DNA of 64,000 nt from Pseudomonas segetis (GTDB taxonomy: Bacteria; Pseudomonadota; Gammaproteobacteria; Pseudomonadales; Pseudomonadaceae). The notes beneath the pieces are model-generated. The model made no database searches, was not told the DNA's origin, and worked only from the letters and a program-made list of their open reading frames with translations. The DNA lies in contig NZ_FZOG01000001.1 of NCBI RefSeq assembly GCF_900188155.1, forward strand, positions 1 through 64,000, written 5' to 3'. How positions within the stretch are numbered: position 1 is the first letter of the stretch; each line of letters starts with the position of its first letter. Shown piece by piece: positions 54,162 through 64,000 of the stretch. The position numbers and the translations under genes are program-made.

Positions 54162-55408
54162 CACAGGGCCTCATCGAAGTGGCGGGCGACGCGCAATGCA
54201 CTCACGACGCCGTCTTCATGGAAGCCGTTGGCCCAGTAGGCACCGCAGAAATAGCTGTGGTTGGGGCCCAGCAATTCTTCATGGCGACTTTGTGCGCCAA
54301 CACTGTCGAGGCTGTATTGCGGGTGCGAGTAGCTGTAGCGGCCGAGGATCTTGCTCGGTTCAATCTGGGCGCTCTGGTTAAGGCTGACGCAGAAGGTGGT
54401 ATCGCTTTGTATGCCCTGCAGGATATTCATGTTGTAGGTCACCGCCGCCGGTTGTTCGACGGGGCCGCCCAGGCGGTAGTTCCAACTGGCCCAGGCCAGC
54501 GGTCGCTGGGGCAAGAGGCGAGTGTCGGTGTGCAGTACCACGTCATTGTCTGCGTAACGCAAGGCGCCGAGGATTTGCCGTTCCTGCGCGCTGGGCTGCG
54601 CCAGCAGTGCCAGGGCCTGGTCACTGTGGCAGGCGAAGACGACTTTATCGAAACGCTCAAGGCCGTTGGTGCTGTAGATGTTCACGCCTTCGGCGTCGCG
54701 TTCGACCCGCTGCACTGGGCAGTTAAGCCGGATGTGTTGTTTGAATGAGGCGCTCAGGGGGGCTATATAACGGCTGGAGCCGCCCTCGATTACACACCAC
54801 TGCGGCCGATTGTTGACTGATAGCAGGCCGTGATTCTTGAAAAAACGCACGAAGAACTGCAGGGGGAAATCGAGCATGTCTTGCAGCGACATTGACCATA
54901 TCGCCGCGCCCATGGGGACTATGTAGTGTTCGGTGAAGCGGCTGCAGTAGCCGCCCGCCTTGAGGTATTGGCCCAAGGTCATGCTGGGGTGGATTCGGTA
55001 GTTATTGAGGTCGTCGATGACCTCGCGATTGAAGCGCAGAATATCGCGGACCATGTTCCAGAACCTGGGCGAAATCAGGTTGCTGCGCTGGGCAAATAAA
55101 CTGTTGAGGCTGTTGCCGTTGTACTCGGTACCGCTGACCGGATCGCTGACCGAAAAACTCATCTGTGTAGGTTTGTAAGCTACTCCAAGCTGGCCGAGCA
55201 AACGAATGAAATGGGGGTAGGTCCAGTCATTGAAGACAATGAAGCCGGTATCGATTGCAAAGCGTTTCCCAGCGGTTTCAACTTCAACCGTATGGGTGTG
55301 ACCGCCGATCCAGTCGCTGGCTTCAAACACAGTGATTTGATGCTTGCGATTAAGCAAATAGGCACTGGTTAGTCCTGAAATACCACTGCCGATAATGGCA
55401 ATTTTCAT
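54161..55408 (-). CDS. FAD-dependent amine oxidase-like protein
   Basis: This 415-residue flavoprotein has an N-terminal dinucleotide-binding motif IAIIGSGISGLTSAYLL and GGHTHTVEVETAGKRFAIDTGFIVFND. It is of the protoporphyrinogen/phytoene/amine oxidase superfamily. In other bacteria homologues are next to DUF1365 and cfa and are regulated by singlet-oxygen or light. ATG 55408 is chosen over the longer frame from 55531. Confidence 0.88.
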   Translation of the reverse strand: MKIAIIGSGISGLTSAYLLNRKHQITVFEASDWIGGHTHTVEVETAGKRFAIDTGFIVFNDWTYPHFIRLLGQLGVAYKPTQMSFSVSDPVSGTEYNGNSLNSLFAQRSNLISPRFWNMVRDILRFNREVIDDLNNYRIHPSMTLGQYLKAGGYCSRFTEHYIVPMGAAIWSMSLQDMLDFPLQFFVRFFKNHGLLSVNNRPQWCVIEGGSSRYIAPLSASFKQHIRLNCPVQRVERDAEGVNIYSTNGLERFDKVVFACHSDQALALLAQPSAQERQILGALRYADNDVVLHTDTRLLPQRPLAWASWNYRLGGPVEQPAAVTYNMNILQGIQSDTTFCVSLNQSAQIEPSKILGRYSYSHPQYSLDSVGAQSRHEELLGPNHSYFCGAYWANGFHEDGVVSALRVARHFDEAL

Positions 55409-55427
55409 GTCTGATCCCAATTGCTGG

Positions 55428-56177
55428 TTAGGTACGAGCCATGCGTTTGCCAATGGCAACTTGCATCGCTTTGGGTAGCGCGCCGAGTAACCGCAGGCAA
55501 CGGATAAACAGCCACGGAAAGGCAATCTCATAAGGGCGCTTGTCGAGGCGCTTTACGATGTGCTGCGCGGCAGTTGTCGCGGTGACGCGCATGGGCATCG
55601 GGAAATCGTTTTTCTGCGTCAGCGGTGTCTCTACAAAACCGGGGCTGACCAGGGTCACATCGATTCCCTCATGTGCCAGGTCAAGGCGCAGCGACTCAAA
55701 CAGGTAGCGCACCGCAGCCTTCGACGCGCCATAGGCTTCAGCGCGTGGCAGTGGCAAATAGGTGACCGAACTGGCAACCGCGACCAGATGTGGGCTCTGG
55801 CTTTTGCGCAGCAAGGGCAGGGCGGCTTCGATGCAGTAGCTGGTGGCGAAGAGATTGGTCTTGCACACCCGTTCAATCAGTGCGGCATCGAATTTGGACG
55901 CATCGAGGTATTCGCAGGTGCCTGCATTGAGAATCGCCGTATCCAGCCAGCCCCAGGTCGAGTTGATGCGATTGGTGATGTCCTGCACTTGGTAGCGATC
56001 ACAGAGATCTCCCGCAAGTACCAGCACCTGATGTGGGTAGCGCTCCGCCATGGCCTGTAGCGGCTCCACGGAGCGAGCGCTCAGCGCCACGCGATGGCCC
56101 ATGCCGAGCAGCAACTCGGCGAGTTCTGCACCAATGCCACTGCTGGCGCCGGTGACCCAATAGCGACGTTCGTTCAT
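55428..56177 (-). CDS. Short-chain dehydrogenase/reductase (SDR)
   Basis: This 249-residue SDR has the cofactor loop VTGASSGIGAELAE, a NAG motif in AILNAGTCE, and the active-site Tyr/Lys in AEAYGASKAAVR, with a Ser upstream. NADP(H) use is likely but not shown. Start ATG 56177 (MNERRYWVTGASSG) overlaps the preceding SnoaL-like gene. Substrate unknown. Confidence 0.87.
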   Translation of the reverse strand: MNERRYWVTGASSGIGAELAELLLGMGHRVALSARSVEPLQAMAERYPHQVLVLAGDLCDRYQVQDITNRINSTWGWLDTAILNAGTCEYLDASKFDAALIERVCKTNLFATSYCIEAALPLLRKSQSPHLVAVASSVTYLPLPRAEAYGASKAAVRYLFESLRLDLAHEGIDVTLVSPGFVETPLTQKNDFPMPMRVTATTAAQHIVKRLDKRPYEIAFPWLFIRCLRLLGALPKAMQVAIGKRMART

Positions 56178-56599
56178 TGGCTTAACCTGCCTTTCAGCCA
56201 TGAGATGACTGCGCCCAGGACTGGCAGGTGTTCATAAAGCAAACTGCCTGCGTCAAAGTAGTCGCGATGTTGATAAACCCTGGTATGCCACAACAGGTGA
56301 GAACAGCCTTCAACCTGGATCAGGTTGCCACCCGCGAGGCGCGGGTGGCGATAGCTCATGGTCCAGCGCAGATAGCCTTCGCCACTTCCGACCTGGTCAT
56401 ACCCCTTGAAGTCGAAGCTTAAATCGCTGACGTTTGCGTATAACTCGGCAAAATAGCCGCGTATGTTTGCCAGGCCATGGAGCGTGTGCAGCGGGTCTTG
56501 AAACACGGCATCTTCGCTGTACAAATCGACCAGGCGCTCAAGGTTGTGCTTGTTCAGCGCGGCGAATTCGCGGGCGAAGTCTTTCAGGAAATCACTCAT
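56174..56599 (-). CDS. SnoaL/NTF2-like protein
   Basis: This 141-residue protein is of the NTF2-like fold: DLYSEDAVFQDPLHTLHGLANIRGYFAEL is the typical conserved core, with DLSFDFKG later. These small proteins can be isomerases or binding proteins. ATG 56599 (MSDFLKDF) lies 8 bases inside the phr stop, marking operon structure. Function unknown. Confidence 0.8.
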   Translation of the reverse strand: MSDFLKDFAREFAALNKHNLERLVDLYSEDAVFQDPLHTLHGLANIRGYFAELYANVSDLSFDFKGYDQVGSGEGYLRWTMSYRHPRLAGGNLIQVEGCSHLLWHTRVYQHRDYFDAGSLLYEHLPVLGAVISWLKGRLSQ

Positions 56600-58037
56600 G
56601 GAAAACATGCCTCGGTTCTTCAGTCAGGTCCCTGAAGGCGTTGATCGCCCGCTCACGGCTGCTTTTTAAATCAACGATCGGGCTCGGATAGTCCGCCATG
56701 CCAAACAAGCCGCCGAGCGCCGAGGGATCATGGATTTCCTTTTTTCCCAGGCCATCCAGTTCAGGCAGCCATTGGCGGATAAAGCGTCCATCCGGATCGA
56801 AGCGCTGTGACTGGCTGACAGGGTTGAATATGCGGAAATAGGGCGCCGCATCCGTTCCGGTCGAGGCGCTCCATTGCCAGCCGCCGTTGTTCGCAGCGAG
56901 GTCGCCATCGATCAGGTGGCGCATAAAGAAACGCTCGCCTTCGCGCCAGTCAATCAGCAGGTTTTTGGTCAGGAACATGGCCACCACCATGCGCAGTCGG
57001 TTATGCATCCAGCCCGTGCTCAGTAGTTGGCGGATCGCCGCATCGATGATCGGAATACCTGTGCGGCCCTGCTGCCATGCCTCCAGTTCTGCAGGGGCCT
57101 TGCGCCATTTGAGCAAGTCGGTTTCAACCCGGAATGCCCGGTGTTTCGAAACCCGTGGATAACCAACCAGGATATGTTTGTAGAACTCGCGCCACAGCAA
57201 CTCGTTGATCCAGGTGGTGGCGCCGGCATTGCCGCTGTCGAATTCACCGCGGTTAAATGCCAGCGCCGCATGCAGGCATTGGCGCGGCGAAATAACGCCA
57301 GCGGCCAGGTATGCAGACAACTGGCTAGTGCCAGGGCTGGACGGGATATCACGCTCTGCTTGATAGTCCGCTATGGGTTCGTCGACGAAGCGGGCCAGGC
57401 GGCGCATGGCTTCATCCTCGCCGGCAGGCCAGAGTTGTTGCAGTTGCTTGCTGGGCGTTGCGAATGGTTCGACTTGCAGCGGTACCGGGTCGGCTTCGAT
57501 TGCCAATGCCGCTTGCGCGGCGGGCTTGGCTATCAACCCTGGAATGTTGTCGTGCAGACGCTGATAGCAAACCTTGCGGAATTGGCTGTAAACCTGAAAG
57601 TAGGTGCCGGTCTTGGTCAGTACGCTGCCCGGCTGGAAAAATAACTGGTCAAGGTGGCGGCGCAGCCCAATGTCCAGGGCGTCCAGTGCTTGGCCTACCT
57701 GGTTGTCGCGCAGGCTTTCGTTAACGCCGTATTCCTGGTTGAGATGTACCTGGCCAATGTCGAATTGTTGGCACAGCTCGCTAATTACGCCTGCTGCCTG
57801 ATCCCAGTGCTCGGCAGTTCGGACCAGCAAGGGCACGTTCAGCTTGCCCAGTTCGGTGCTCAGGTGGCTGAGGTTGCGCAGCCAGAAATCGATCTTGCAG
57901 GGAGCATCATCGTGAGCTTGCCATTGTGCGGGGCTCAACAAAAATACGGCGACAGTCGGCCCCTGCGCCATTGCTGCGGCCAGCGCGGTATTGTCATGCA
58001 CCCTGAGGTCGGTACGGAACCACATCAACTGCTGCAT
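56592..58037 (-). CDS. phrB: Deoxyribodipyrimidine photolyase
   Basis: This 481-residue enzyme repairs UV-made pyrimidine dimers using blue light. The N terminus MQQLMWFRTDLRVHDNTAL is the antenna (photolyase) domain. The FAD-binding part holds NNGGWQWSASTGTDAAPYFRIFNP, diagnostic of CPD photolyases. Start ATG 58037 overlaps the MerR stop by one base. It matches PA4660 in position. Confidence 0.95.
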   Translation of the reverse strand: MQQLMWFRTDLRVHDNTALAAAMAQGPTVAVFLLSPAQWQAHDDAPCKIDFWLRNLSHLSTELGKLNVPLLVRTAEHWDQAAGVISELCQQFDIGQVHLNQEYGVNESLRDNQVGQALDALDIGLRRHLDQLFFQPGSVLTKTGTYFQVYSQFRKVCYQRLHDNIPGLIAKPAAQAALAIEADPVPLQVEPFATPSKQLQQLWPAGEDEAMRRLARFVDEPIADYQAERDIPSSPGTSQLSAYLAAGVISPRQCLHAALAFNRGEFDSGNAGATTWINELLWREFYKHILVGYPRVSKHRAFRVETDLLKWRKAPAELEAWQQGRTGIPIIDAAIRQLLSTGWMHNRLRMVVAMFLTKNLLIDWREGERFFMRHLIDGDLAANNGGWQWSASTGTDAAPYFRIFNPVSQSQRFDPDGRFIRQWLPELDGLGKKEIHDPSALGGLFGMADYPSPIVDLKSSRERAINAFRDLTEEPRHVFHE

Positions 58038-58990
58038 CAGGCCTCCTCTAGCAGGCGTCTATCGGTCAGCACTTGCATGGCGCTGATCGGATCAAGGGCA
58101 ATGGCCAGGTTGCTGTGCTGGCTGAGTAACTCCAGTAATTGGGCTTGATGAATGGTTACCGTTGGCCCGGTGATGAGCAGGGTGATGTCATGTCCCTGGA
58201 GCAGTGTCGGTAACTGGCTGAGGTTCAAGGGTTGGGTTGAATACAGCAGTACCGCACAAGGCTGAATGTGTTCGATGGCCATGCCCAGCTCAGCCAGGGG
58301 CACGGGCCAGTCAAACACTTCAACCCGCGATTCGGCGCTGCTTGCCAGCCAGGCGCTGAGCCACAGTCCTGGGGCCATGGGCAAGTCGGAGCAGTTGACC
58401 ATCAACAGCGGGTCGCCCATGTTCTGGCGGTTGTTGTGGTAAAGCCGTGCACCGAGCTTGCTGCGCAGCCATGAGTGAAAGAACACTTGCTCAAGACAGG
58501 CGCCAAATTGCCCATGCCAGCGTTGTTCGAGCTCGACCAGCAGCGGTAGCAGCAGTTGCTTGCACAGCACCTGCGGCGGGTAAACTGCCAGCTCGCTGTT
58601 GAATATGTCGTCGATGCGCCGCTCAGCCAAGGCGCTGATGGCCTCAAGTAGTTGCTGGCACTTGTGTGCCCATTGCGAATCAGCCCATTGCGCGCCAGCC
58701 ACGGCTAGTGCTGGGGCGCCTGTGTCCAGCAGCCCCTTTACCTGGCTGACCGAAACACCACGGTTGATCCACATCAGGATCGTTTGGATCTGACTAATCT
58801 GTTGCTCGTTGTACAGGCGGTGACCTTTGGCCGTGCGCTGCGGCACGATCAGGCCATAGCGCCGTTCCCAGGCGCGCAGCGTCACCGGGTTAACGCCGGT
58901 AATACGCGCGACATCACGGATAGGTCGCAAACCATTCGCGAGTGCGGCTTGGTAATCCCCGTCAATGGGGGCTTGGTCTATGTGGGTCAT
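58037..58990 (-). CDS. MerR/LitR-like transcriptional regulator
   Basis: This 317-residue regulator has a MerR HTH (IRDVARITGVNPVTLRAWERRYG, about residues 23-45) and RLYNEQQISQIQTILMWINRGVSV. Beyond residue 90 it has a B12-binding-domain-like region but I do not see the His-rich cobalamin motif, so it fits class II LitR proteins that act with a separate light sensor. It overlaps its two neighbours by 1-4 bases and is probably the regulator of this operon. Confidence 0.85.
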   Translation of the reverse strand: MTHIDQAPIDGDYQAALANGLRPIRDVARITGVNPVTLRAWERRYGLIVPQRTAKGHRLYNEQQISQIQTILMWINRGVSVSQVKGLLDTGAPALAVAGAQWADSQWAHKCQQLLEAISALAERRIDDIFNSELAVYPPQVLCKQLLLPLLVELEQRWHGQFGACLEQVFFHSWLRSKLGARLYHNNRQNMGDPLLMVNCSDLPMAPGLWLSAWLASSAESRVEVFDWPVPLAELGMAIEHIQPCAVLLYSTQPLNLSQLPTLLQGHDITLLITGPTVTIHQAQLLELLSQHSNLAIALDPISAMQVLTDRRLLEEA

Positions 58991-59955
58991 AAGGCATTTC
59001 GCAAGCTGAGGTTTTCCGGGTGCGGCTGCAAGTAAACCTGTTGATCGATATAAGGGTCGGGATGCATCCGGAAGTGATGTTTAAGCAGCGTCAGAGGCAC
59101 CACCAACGGCACCACGCCTTGGCGGTACTGGCTGATGAGGTGCTGCATTTCTTGTTTCTCTTGTGCGCTCAGTGATTGCTTGAGATAGCCGCTGATGTGC
59201 TGCAATACATTGCTGTGGGTGCCACGGGTTGCGCAGTTTTTCAGCGCGGCCATCAGTTGGCTGAAATACTTGGGCGCAAGTTCTTGCAGATCATGGGTGC
59301 CGAGGTTACCCAGCAGGCGGCCCAGCATTTTGTATTGCAATGGGTTGCTTGCCATTAGCAGGTATTTGTAGCGTGAGTGGTAGCCGATCAGGCTTTTACG
59401 GGTCAGGCCGGTTTGCATCAGTTGCTGCCAGTCGGCATAGGCAAACACGCGGCAGAGGAAGTTCTCGCGCAGAACCGGGTCGTTCAGGCGGCCTGCTTCT
59501 TCCACCGGCAGGTCGGGGTGGCGGGCGGTAAACTCAGCGGCAAAGATGCCCGTGCCCTGGGGCTCGCTGGGGTTGCCGTTATCCTGGTAAACCTTGACCC
59601 GGTATAAGCCGCAAGATGGCGACTGCTGCATGAAGATATAGCCGCATATATCTGTCAGTTCGCCAGCAACTTGCTGGCCATAAACTGCCAGTCGCTCGGT
59701 CACGTCGAGGTCTTTGTTGACGGTGCCTACCGCTCTTGGCGCTTCGGGGTCACCGACCAGGCGTATGGGTTCGCGGGGTGTGCCCAGGCCAATGGCTACT
59801 TCAGGACAGATCGAGACAAACTCAAAATAATCATTCAGGCTGCGGCTGCACAGTCGCGATTCTTTGTGACCGCCGTTGAAGCGCACTGGCTCGCCCATCA
59901 GGCAGGCGCTTATAGCGATTTTCGGTTTGCTGACCCTTGCGTCTGACATAGCCAT
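58987..59955 (-). CDS. YbgA-like protein (DUF523 plus DUF1722)
   Basis: This 322-residue protein has an N-terminal DUF523 domain (KIAISACLMGEPVRFNGGHKES) and a C-terminal DUF1722 domain. E. coli YbgA is next to phrB and has the same architecture. Function unknown; a DNA-repair or light-response link is inferred from context. ATG 59955 (MAMSDARVSKPK) is preceded by AGGG. It is the first gene of the ten-gene minus-strand operon. Confidence 0.88.
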   Translation of the reverse strand: MAMSDARVSKPKIAISACLMGEPVRFNGGHKESRLCSRSLNDYFEFVSICPEVAIGLGTPREPIRLVGDPEAPRAVGTVNKDLDVTERLAVYGQQVAGELTDICGYIFMQQSPSCGLYRVKVYQDNGNPSEPQGTGIFAAEFTARHPDLPVEEAGRLNDPVLRENFLCRVFAYADWQQLMQTGLTRKSLIGYHSRYKYLLMASNPLQYKMLGRLLGNLGTHDLQELAPKYFSQLMAALKNCATRGTHSNVLQHISGYLKQSLSAQEKQEMQHLISQYRQGVVPLVVPLTLLKHHFRMHPDPYIDQQVYLQPHPENLSLRNAL

Positions 59956-59975
59956 GGTGACCCTATGATGATTAG

Positions 59976-60049
59976 TTGTACAAAATAAAAACGTGTACAA
60001 CTTTTCTTCATCATAGGGTTGTTCTTGTACAAGTCAAATTTTTGTACAA
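59976..60049. promoter_or_regulatory. Twin TGTACA-N11-TGTACA operators
   Basis: TGTACA occurs at 59977, 59994, 60026 and 60043. Each pair is separated by exactly 11 bases and the repeats are flanked by T and A (TTGTACAA), so each pair forms an inverted repeat. This is the kind of spaced palindrome bound by MerR/LitR-type regulators. The pairs lie just upstream of the YbgA-headed operon that encodes such a regulator. Confidence 0.75.
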
Positions 60050-60078
60050 GTTTTTAAGGGGGTAAAGGTTGAGCTGGG

Positions 60079-61316
<1,238 letters not shown>

Positions 61317-61348
61317 CTAGAACCTTAGGCTACGCTTTGGTGTAAAGC

Positions 61349-61372
61349 TATACAATTTTATTTTTATGTATA
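61349..61372. promoter_or_regulatory. TATACA-N12-TGTATA inverted repeat
   Basis: TATACA at 61349-61354 and TGTATA at 61367-61372 form an inverted repeat separated by 12 AT-rich bases. It lies in the divergent region between the oxidoreductase and TIGR01777 genes. It resembles the twin TGTACA sites at 59976-60049 and may bind the same kind of regulator, though the half-site and the spacing differ. Confidence 0.5.
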
Positions 61373-61556
61373 AGATTGTGCGGCCCAAGACAGGACTCAT
61401 CTATAGTTTAAGGCTCAACACAAAGCTTAATGACGCGGTTTTCAAGCTACTCGGTAAGCTTAGCCATTGTTGATGAAACGCCGCGCCCTATGTCAAAGGT
61501 AGACTGTTTAAGCTGTGAAAAATTGCCTTGGGCTAGATACATGCGAGGAAGATGCC

Positions 61557-62462
61557 ATGCATATTTTGCTGACTGGCGGTACCGGTCTGATCGGTCAGGG
61601 CTTGTGTCATTACTGGGCCGCCAAGGGGCACCAGTTGAGCGTTTGGAGTCGCCGTCCTGATCAGGTCAAAGCGCTGTGTGGTTACTCGGTTCGCGGCGTT
61701 GCAAGGCTCGAAGAGCTCAAGGATCAATCTATCGATGCTGTGATTAATCTGGCGGGCGCGCCCATTGCCGATAAGCCCTGGAGCACCGCGCGCAAGGCCC
61801 TTCTGCGTGATAGTCGAATCGCCCTGACCGAACAGCTCATCACCTGGCTCGCACAGCGTGAGCAAAAACCAGGCGTGCTTATATCCGGCTCGGCTGTTGG
61901 TTGGTATGGCGACGGTGGTGATCAAGTGCTGACTGAAGAGTCGCCACAGATGAGCGATGATTTTGCCTCCCGCTTGTGTGCCGATTGGGAGAGCGCAGCG
62001 CTGCAGGCCCAGGCGCTGGGTATTCGTGTGGTGCTGGTGCGCACAGGTTTGGTGCTTGCTGCAGACGGCGGCATGTTGAAGCGCCTGTTGTTACCGTTCA
62101 GGCTCGGCCTGGGCGGTCGTATCGGCAGTGGCAAGCAATGGATGCCATGGGTGCATTTGAGCGATCAAATCGCCTTGATTGATTTTCTCTTGCAGCATCA
62201 ACAGGCCAGTGGTCCTTATAATGCCTGCTCGCCGCATCCGGTGCGCAATGGTGAATTTACCTATGAGTTGGGGCATGCGCTCAACCGCTTCACTGTATTG
62301 CCTGTCCCCGGTTTTTTATTGCGTGCAGGCCTTGGTGAAATGTCGATCCTGCTGTTGGGTGGCCAGCGTGCGCAACCCAAGCGTTTGACCGACCTCGGTT
62401 TTGAGTTCCGCTTCATTCATTTGGATGTCGCATTAACGGATTTATTGAATCCGACAGACTGA
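61557..62462 (+). CDS. TIGR01777 family (SDR39U1-like) epimerase
   Basis: This 301-residue extended SDR protein starts MHILLTGGTGLIGQGL (NAD(P) loop). Family phrases are NLAGAPIADKPWS, GSAVGWYGDGGD and PWVHLSDQIALIDFLL. ATG 61557 is preceded by GAGGAAG. It lies 33 bases before hemH. Function unknown; in other bacteria it is seen in light- or stress-induced groups. Confidence 0.88.
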   Translation: MHILLTGGTGLIGQGLCHYWAAKGHQLSVWSRRPDQVKALCGYSVRGVARLEELKDQSIDAVINLAGAPIADKPWSTARKALLRDSRIALTEQLITWLAQREQKPGVLISGSAVGWYGDGGDQVLTEESPQMSDDFASRLCADWESAALQAQALGIRVVLVRTGLVLAADGGMLKRLLLPFRLGLGGRIGSGKQWMPWVHLSDQIALIDFLLQHQQASGPYNACSPHPVRNGEFTYELGHALNRFTVLPVPGFLLRAGLGEMSILLLGGQRAQPKRLTDLGFEFRFIHLDVALTDLLNPTD

Positions 62463-62495
62463 GCCCGATCAAAGCGGGCCGCACTAGGAATTTGC

Positions 62496-63521
62496 ATGAC
62501 CGATCACGCGTTACTGCTGGTTAACCTGGGTTCGCCAGCCTCGACAAAAGTTGCCGATGTCCGCAGCTACCTCAATCAGTTCTTGATGGACCCCTATGTG
62601 ATTGACTTGCCGTGGCCGATTCGGCGGCTGTTGGTGTCGTTGATCCTGATCAAGCGACCCGAGCAGTCTGCCCATGCCTATGCCTCTATCTGGTGGGAAG
62701 AGGGATCGCCCCTGGTTGTGCTCAGCAAACGCTTGCAACAGGCAATGCACGCCAAGTGGACGCACGGGCCGGTGGGGCTGGCAATGCGTTATGGTGAGCC
62801 CTCAATCGAGTCGCAGCTGCAAAAATTGCTTGCCCAAGGCGTGAAAAAAATCACCTTGGCTCCGCTGTATCCGCAGTTTGCGGATAGCACCACAACTACG
62901 GTGATTGAAGAAGCGCGTCGGGTTCTTGGCGAGAGTAAGTCCGAGGTGCAATTATCGATTCTGCAGCCATTCTACGACCAGCCAGAATACATATCGGCGC
63001 TGGTCGACAGTGCGAAACCCTATCTGGCCAAGGGCTTTGACCATTTACTCCTGAGTTTCCACGGTTTGCCAGAGCGTCACTTGCACAAGCGTGACCCAAG
63101 CGCTGGTCATTGCTTGAAAGGCGCGGACTGTTGCCAGAGCGCATCGCCTGAAGTCCTGGCCACCTGTTATCGCGCGCAATGCATGCGCAGCGCCCAGGCA
63201 TTTGCCGAAAAAATGGGCTTGCAGCCTGGGCAGTGGTCGGTGTCGTTTCAGTCTCGCCTTGGCCGGGCAAAGTGGATCGAACCCTATACCGAGGTTCGGC
63301 TTGAGGAGTTGGCGAAGCAGGGGGTTAAAAACCTGCTGGTGATGTGCCCGGCCTTTGTTGCCGACTGTATCGAAACGCTTGAAGAGATTGGTGATCGCGG
63401 ATTGGAGCAGTTTCAAGAGGCAGGCGGTGAAACCCTGCAACTGGTGCCCTGCCTGAACGATCATCCAAGCTGGACCGAGGCCCTTGCCGTTTTATGTGAA
63501 CGCGCGCCTATCGACCTTTGA
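62496..63521 (+). CDS. hemH: Ferrochelatase
   Basis: This 341-residue enzyme inserts ferrous iron into protoporphyrin IX to make heme. [12 protein letters not shown] at the N terminus, the catalytic His in [11 protein letters not shown], and [17 protein letters not shown] are diagnostic. Length is normal. It follows the TIGR01777 gene in the same direction. Position matches P. aeruginosa hemH (PA4655). Confidence 0.96.
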   Translation: MTDHALLLVNLGSPASTKVADVRSYLNQFLMDPYVIDLPWPIRRLLVSLILIKRPEQSAHAYASIWWEEGSPLVVLSKRLQQAMHAKWTHGPVGLAMRYGEPSIESQLQKLLAQGVKKITLAPLYPQFADSTTTTVIEEARRVLGESKSEVQLSILQPFYDQPEYISALVDSAKPYLAKGFDHLLLSFHGLPERHLHKRDPSAGHCLKGADCCQSASPEVLATCYRAQCMRSAQAFAEKMGLQPGQWSVSFQSRLGRAKWIEPYTEVRLEELAKQGVKNLLVMCPAFVADCIETLEEIGDRGLEQFQEAGGETLQLVPCLNDHPSWTEALAVLCERAPIDL

Positions 63522-63691
63522 GTTGCAGCTCCGCTGGAGGGCGGGCGCAGGTTGGCGCCTGTCACTCCAAAGGATGATATTCATCCTGTTAATAACGCCT
63601 ACGAGCGATACTCACCAGGCGGCATATCCGCCTAAGCTGGCAGTACTTTAAACCGTCGCGCACCGCATTTGCGCTGTCGAGGAAACTGCCC

Positions 63692-64000
63692 ATGCCCAAT
63701 AACAACAATGGCTATCCTTCAAATATTCGCGCTTGGACCACCGTCAGCATTTTGATGGTTGCCTATGTGCTGTCATTTATTGACCGGCAGATTCTCAACT
63801 TGCTGGTTGGCCCCATTCGCCGTGACCTGGCGATTTCCGATACTGAAATGAGCCTGCTGATGGGCTTGTCCTTCGCCTTGTTCTATACAGTGTGCGGTAT
63901 TCCGCTTGGTCGCTTGGCTGATAGCAAGAGTCGTCGCGGGCTGATTGCCTTTGGCGTCCTGTTTTGGAGTGCCGCCACCGCTGCATGTGGGATGGTGCGC
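63692..64000 (+). CDS. MFS transporter, N-terminal part (cut by window end)
   Basis: The first 103 codons of a major facilitator superfamily transporter are present. After a polar start (MPNNNNGYPS) comes the first helix (VSILMVAYVLSFIDRQILNLL) and the typical GRLADSKSRRGLI loop between helices 2 and 3. The start ATG 63692 has GAGGAAA before it. The rest is outside the window. Substrate unknown. Confidence 0.85.
   Translation, partial: MPNNNNGYPSNIRAWTTVSILMVAYVLSFIDRQILNLLVGPIRRDLAISDTEMSLLMGLSFALFYTVCGIPLGRLADSKSRRGLIAFGVLFWSAATAACGMVR

Overview
The window is a Pseudomonas-type chromosome segment. The evidence is a conserved gene order (mksFEB, psi subunit of DNA polymerase III, rimI, carbonic anhydrase, ychF, pth, rplY, prs, tRNA-Gln, ispE, lolB, hemA, prfA, prmC, moeB, murI, pagL, phr, merR, hemH) that I recognise from P. 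aeruginosa and relatives, plus a Pseudomonas-type 5S rRNA. By eye the base composition is lower in GC than in most pseudomonads. No species is claimed.

Layout. 1-320: the 3' end of an rRNA operon (end of 23S, 5S, terminator). 503-4074: a pqiAAB-like operon for lipid transport across the envelope. 4133-8945: the MksBEF condensin on the minus strand. 9214-15020: an unknown protein and four exported proteins sharing an N-terminal motif (DUF6160/Fil-like). 15304-16788: a possible structured RNA, then the psi subunit gene and rimI. 17040-20842: a secernin-like hydrolase, a beta-carbonic anhydrase, a drug/metabolite-type transporter, a small membrane protein and a thioesterase.

About 20,990-36,605 is an integrated P4-like element. 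Its tyrosine integrase (35300-36553) lies beside tRNA-Met, and matching tandem integrase-type repeats sit at both ends. Its left third holds a broken primase/DUF927 gene, small satellite-type genes (DUF3077, Ash/Icd-like) and two AlpA-like regulators. Its right part is AT-rich cargo. The centre of the cargo is a tight five-gene minus-strand operon: an N6-adenine methyltransferase, a phosphoribosyltransferase-like protein, an ORC/Cdc6-like AAA+ ATPase, an unknown 300-residue protein and a dimeric dUTPase-like protein. A DUF4917 (Sir2-like) protein and another unknown gene follow. This is the best candidate for a poorly described defence system. Beside the integrase lies a cluster of eight GGAACAC/GTGTTCC heptamers.

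36720-50604 is core housekeeping: tRNA-Met, a CynX-type transporter, ychF, pth, rplY, prs, two identical tRNA-Gln genes, ispE, lolB and a TPR lipoprotein on the minus strand, then hemA-prfA-prmC-moeB-murI on the plus strand, followed by pagL. 51213-59955 is a ten-gene minus-strand operon with photolyase, a MerR/LitR-like regulator, a cyclopropane fatty acid synthase-type methyltransferase, DUF1365, an amine oxidase and an SDR. It is headed by two copies of a TGTACA-N11-TGTACA site and looks like a light or singlet-oxygen membrane response. 60079-63521 holds a related oxidoreductase pair, a TIGR01777 epimerase and ferrochelatase (hemH). A truncated MFS gene runs off the right end.
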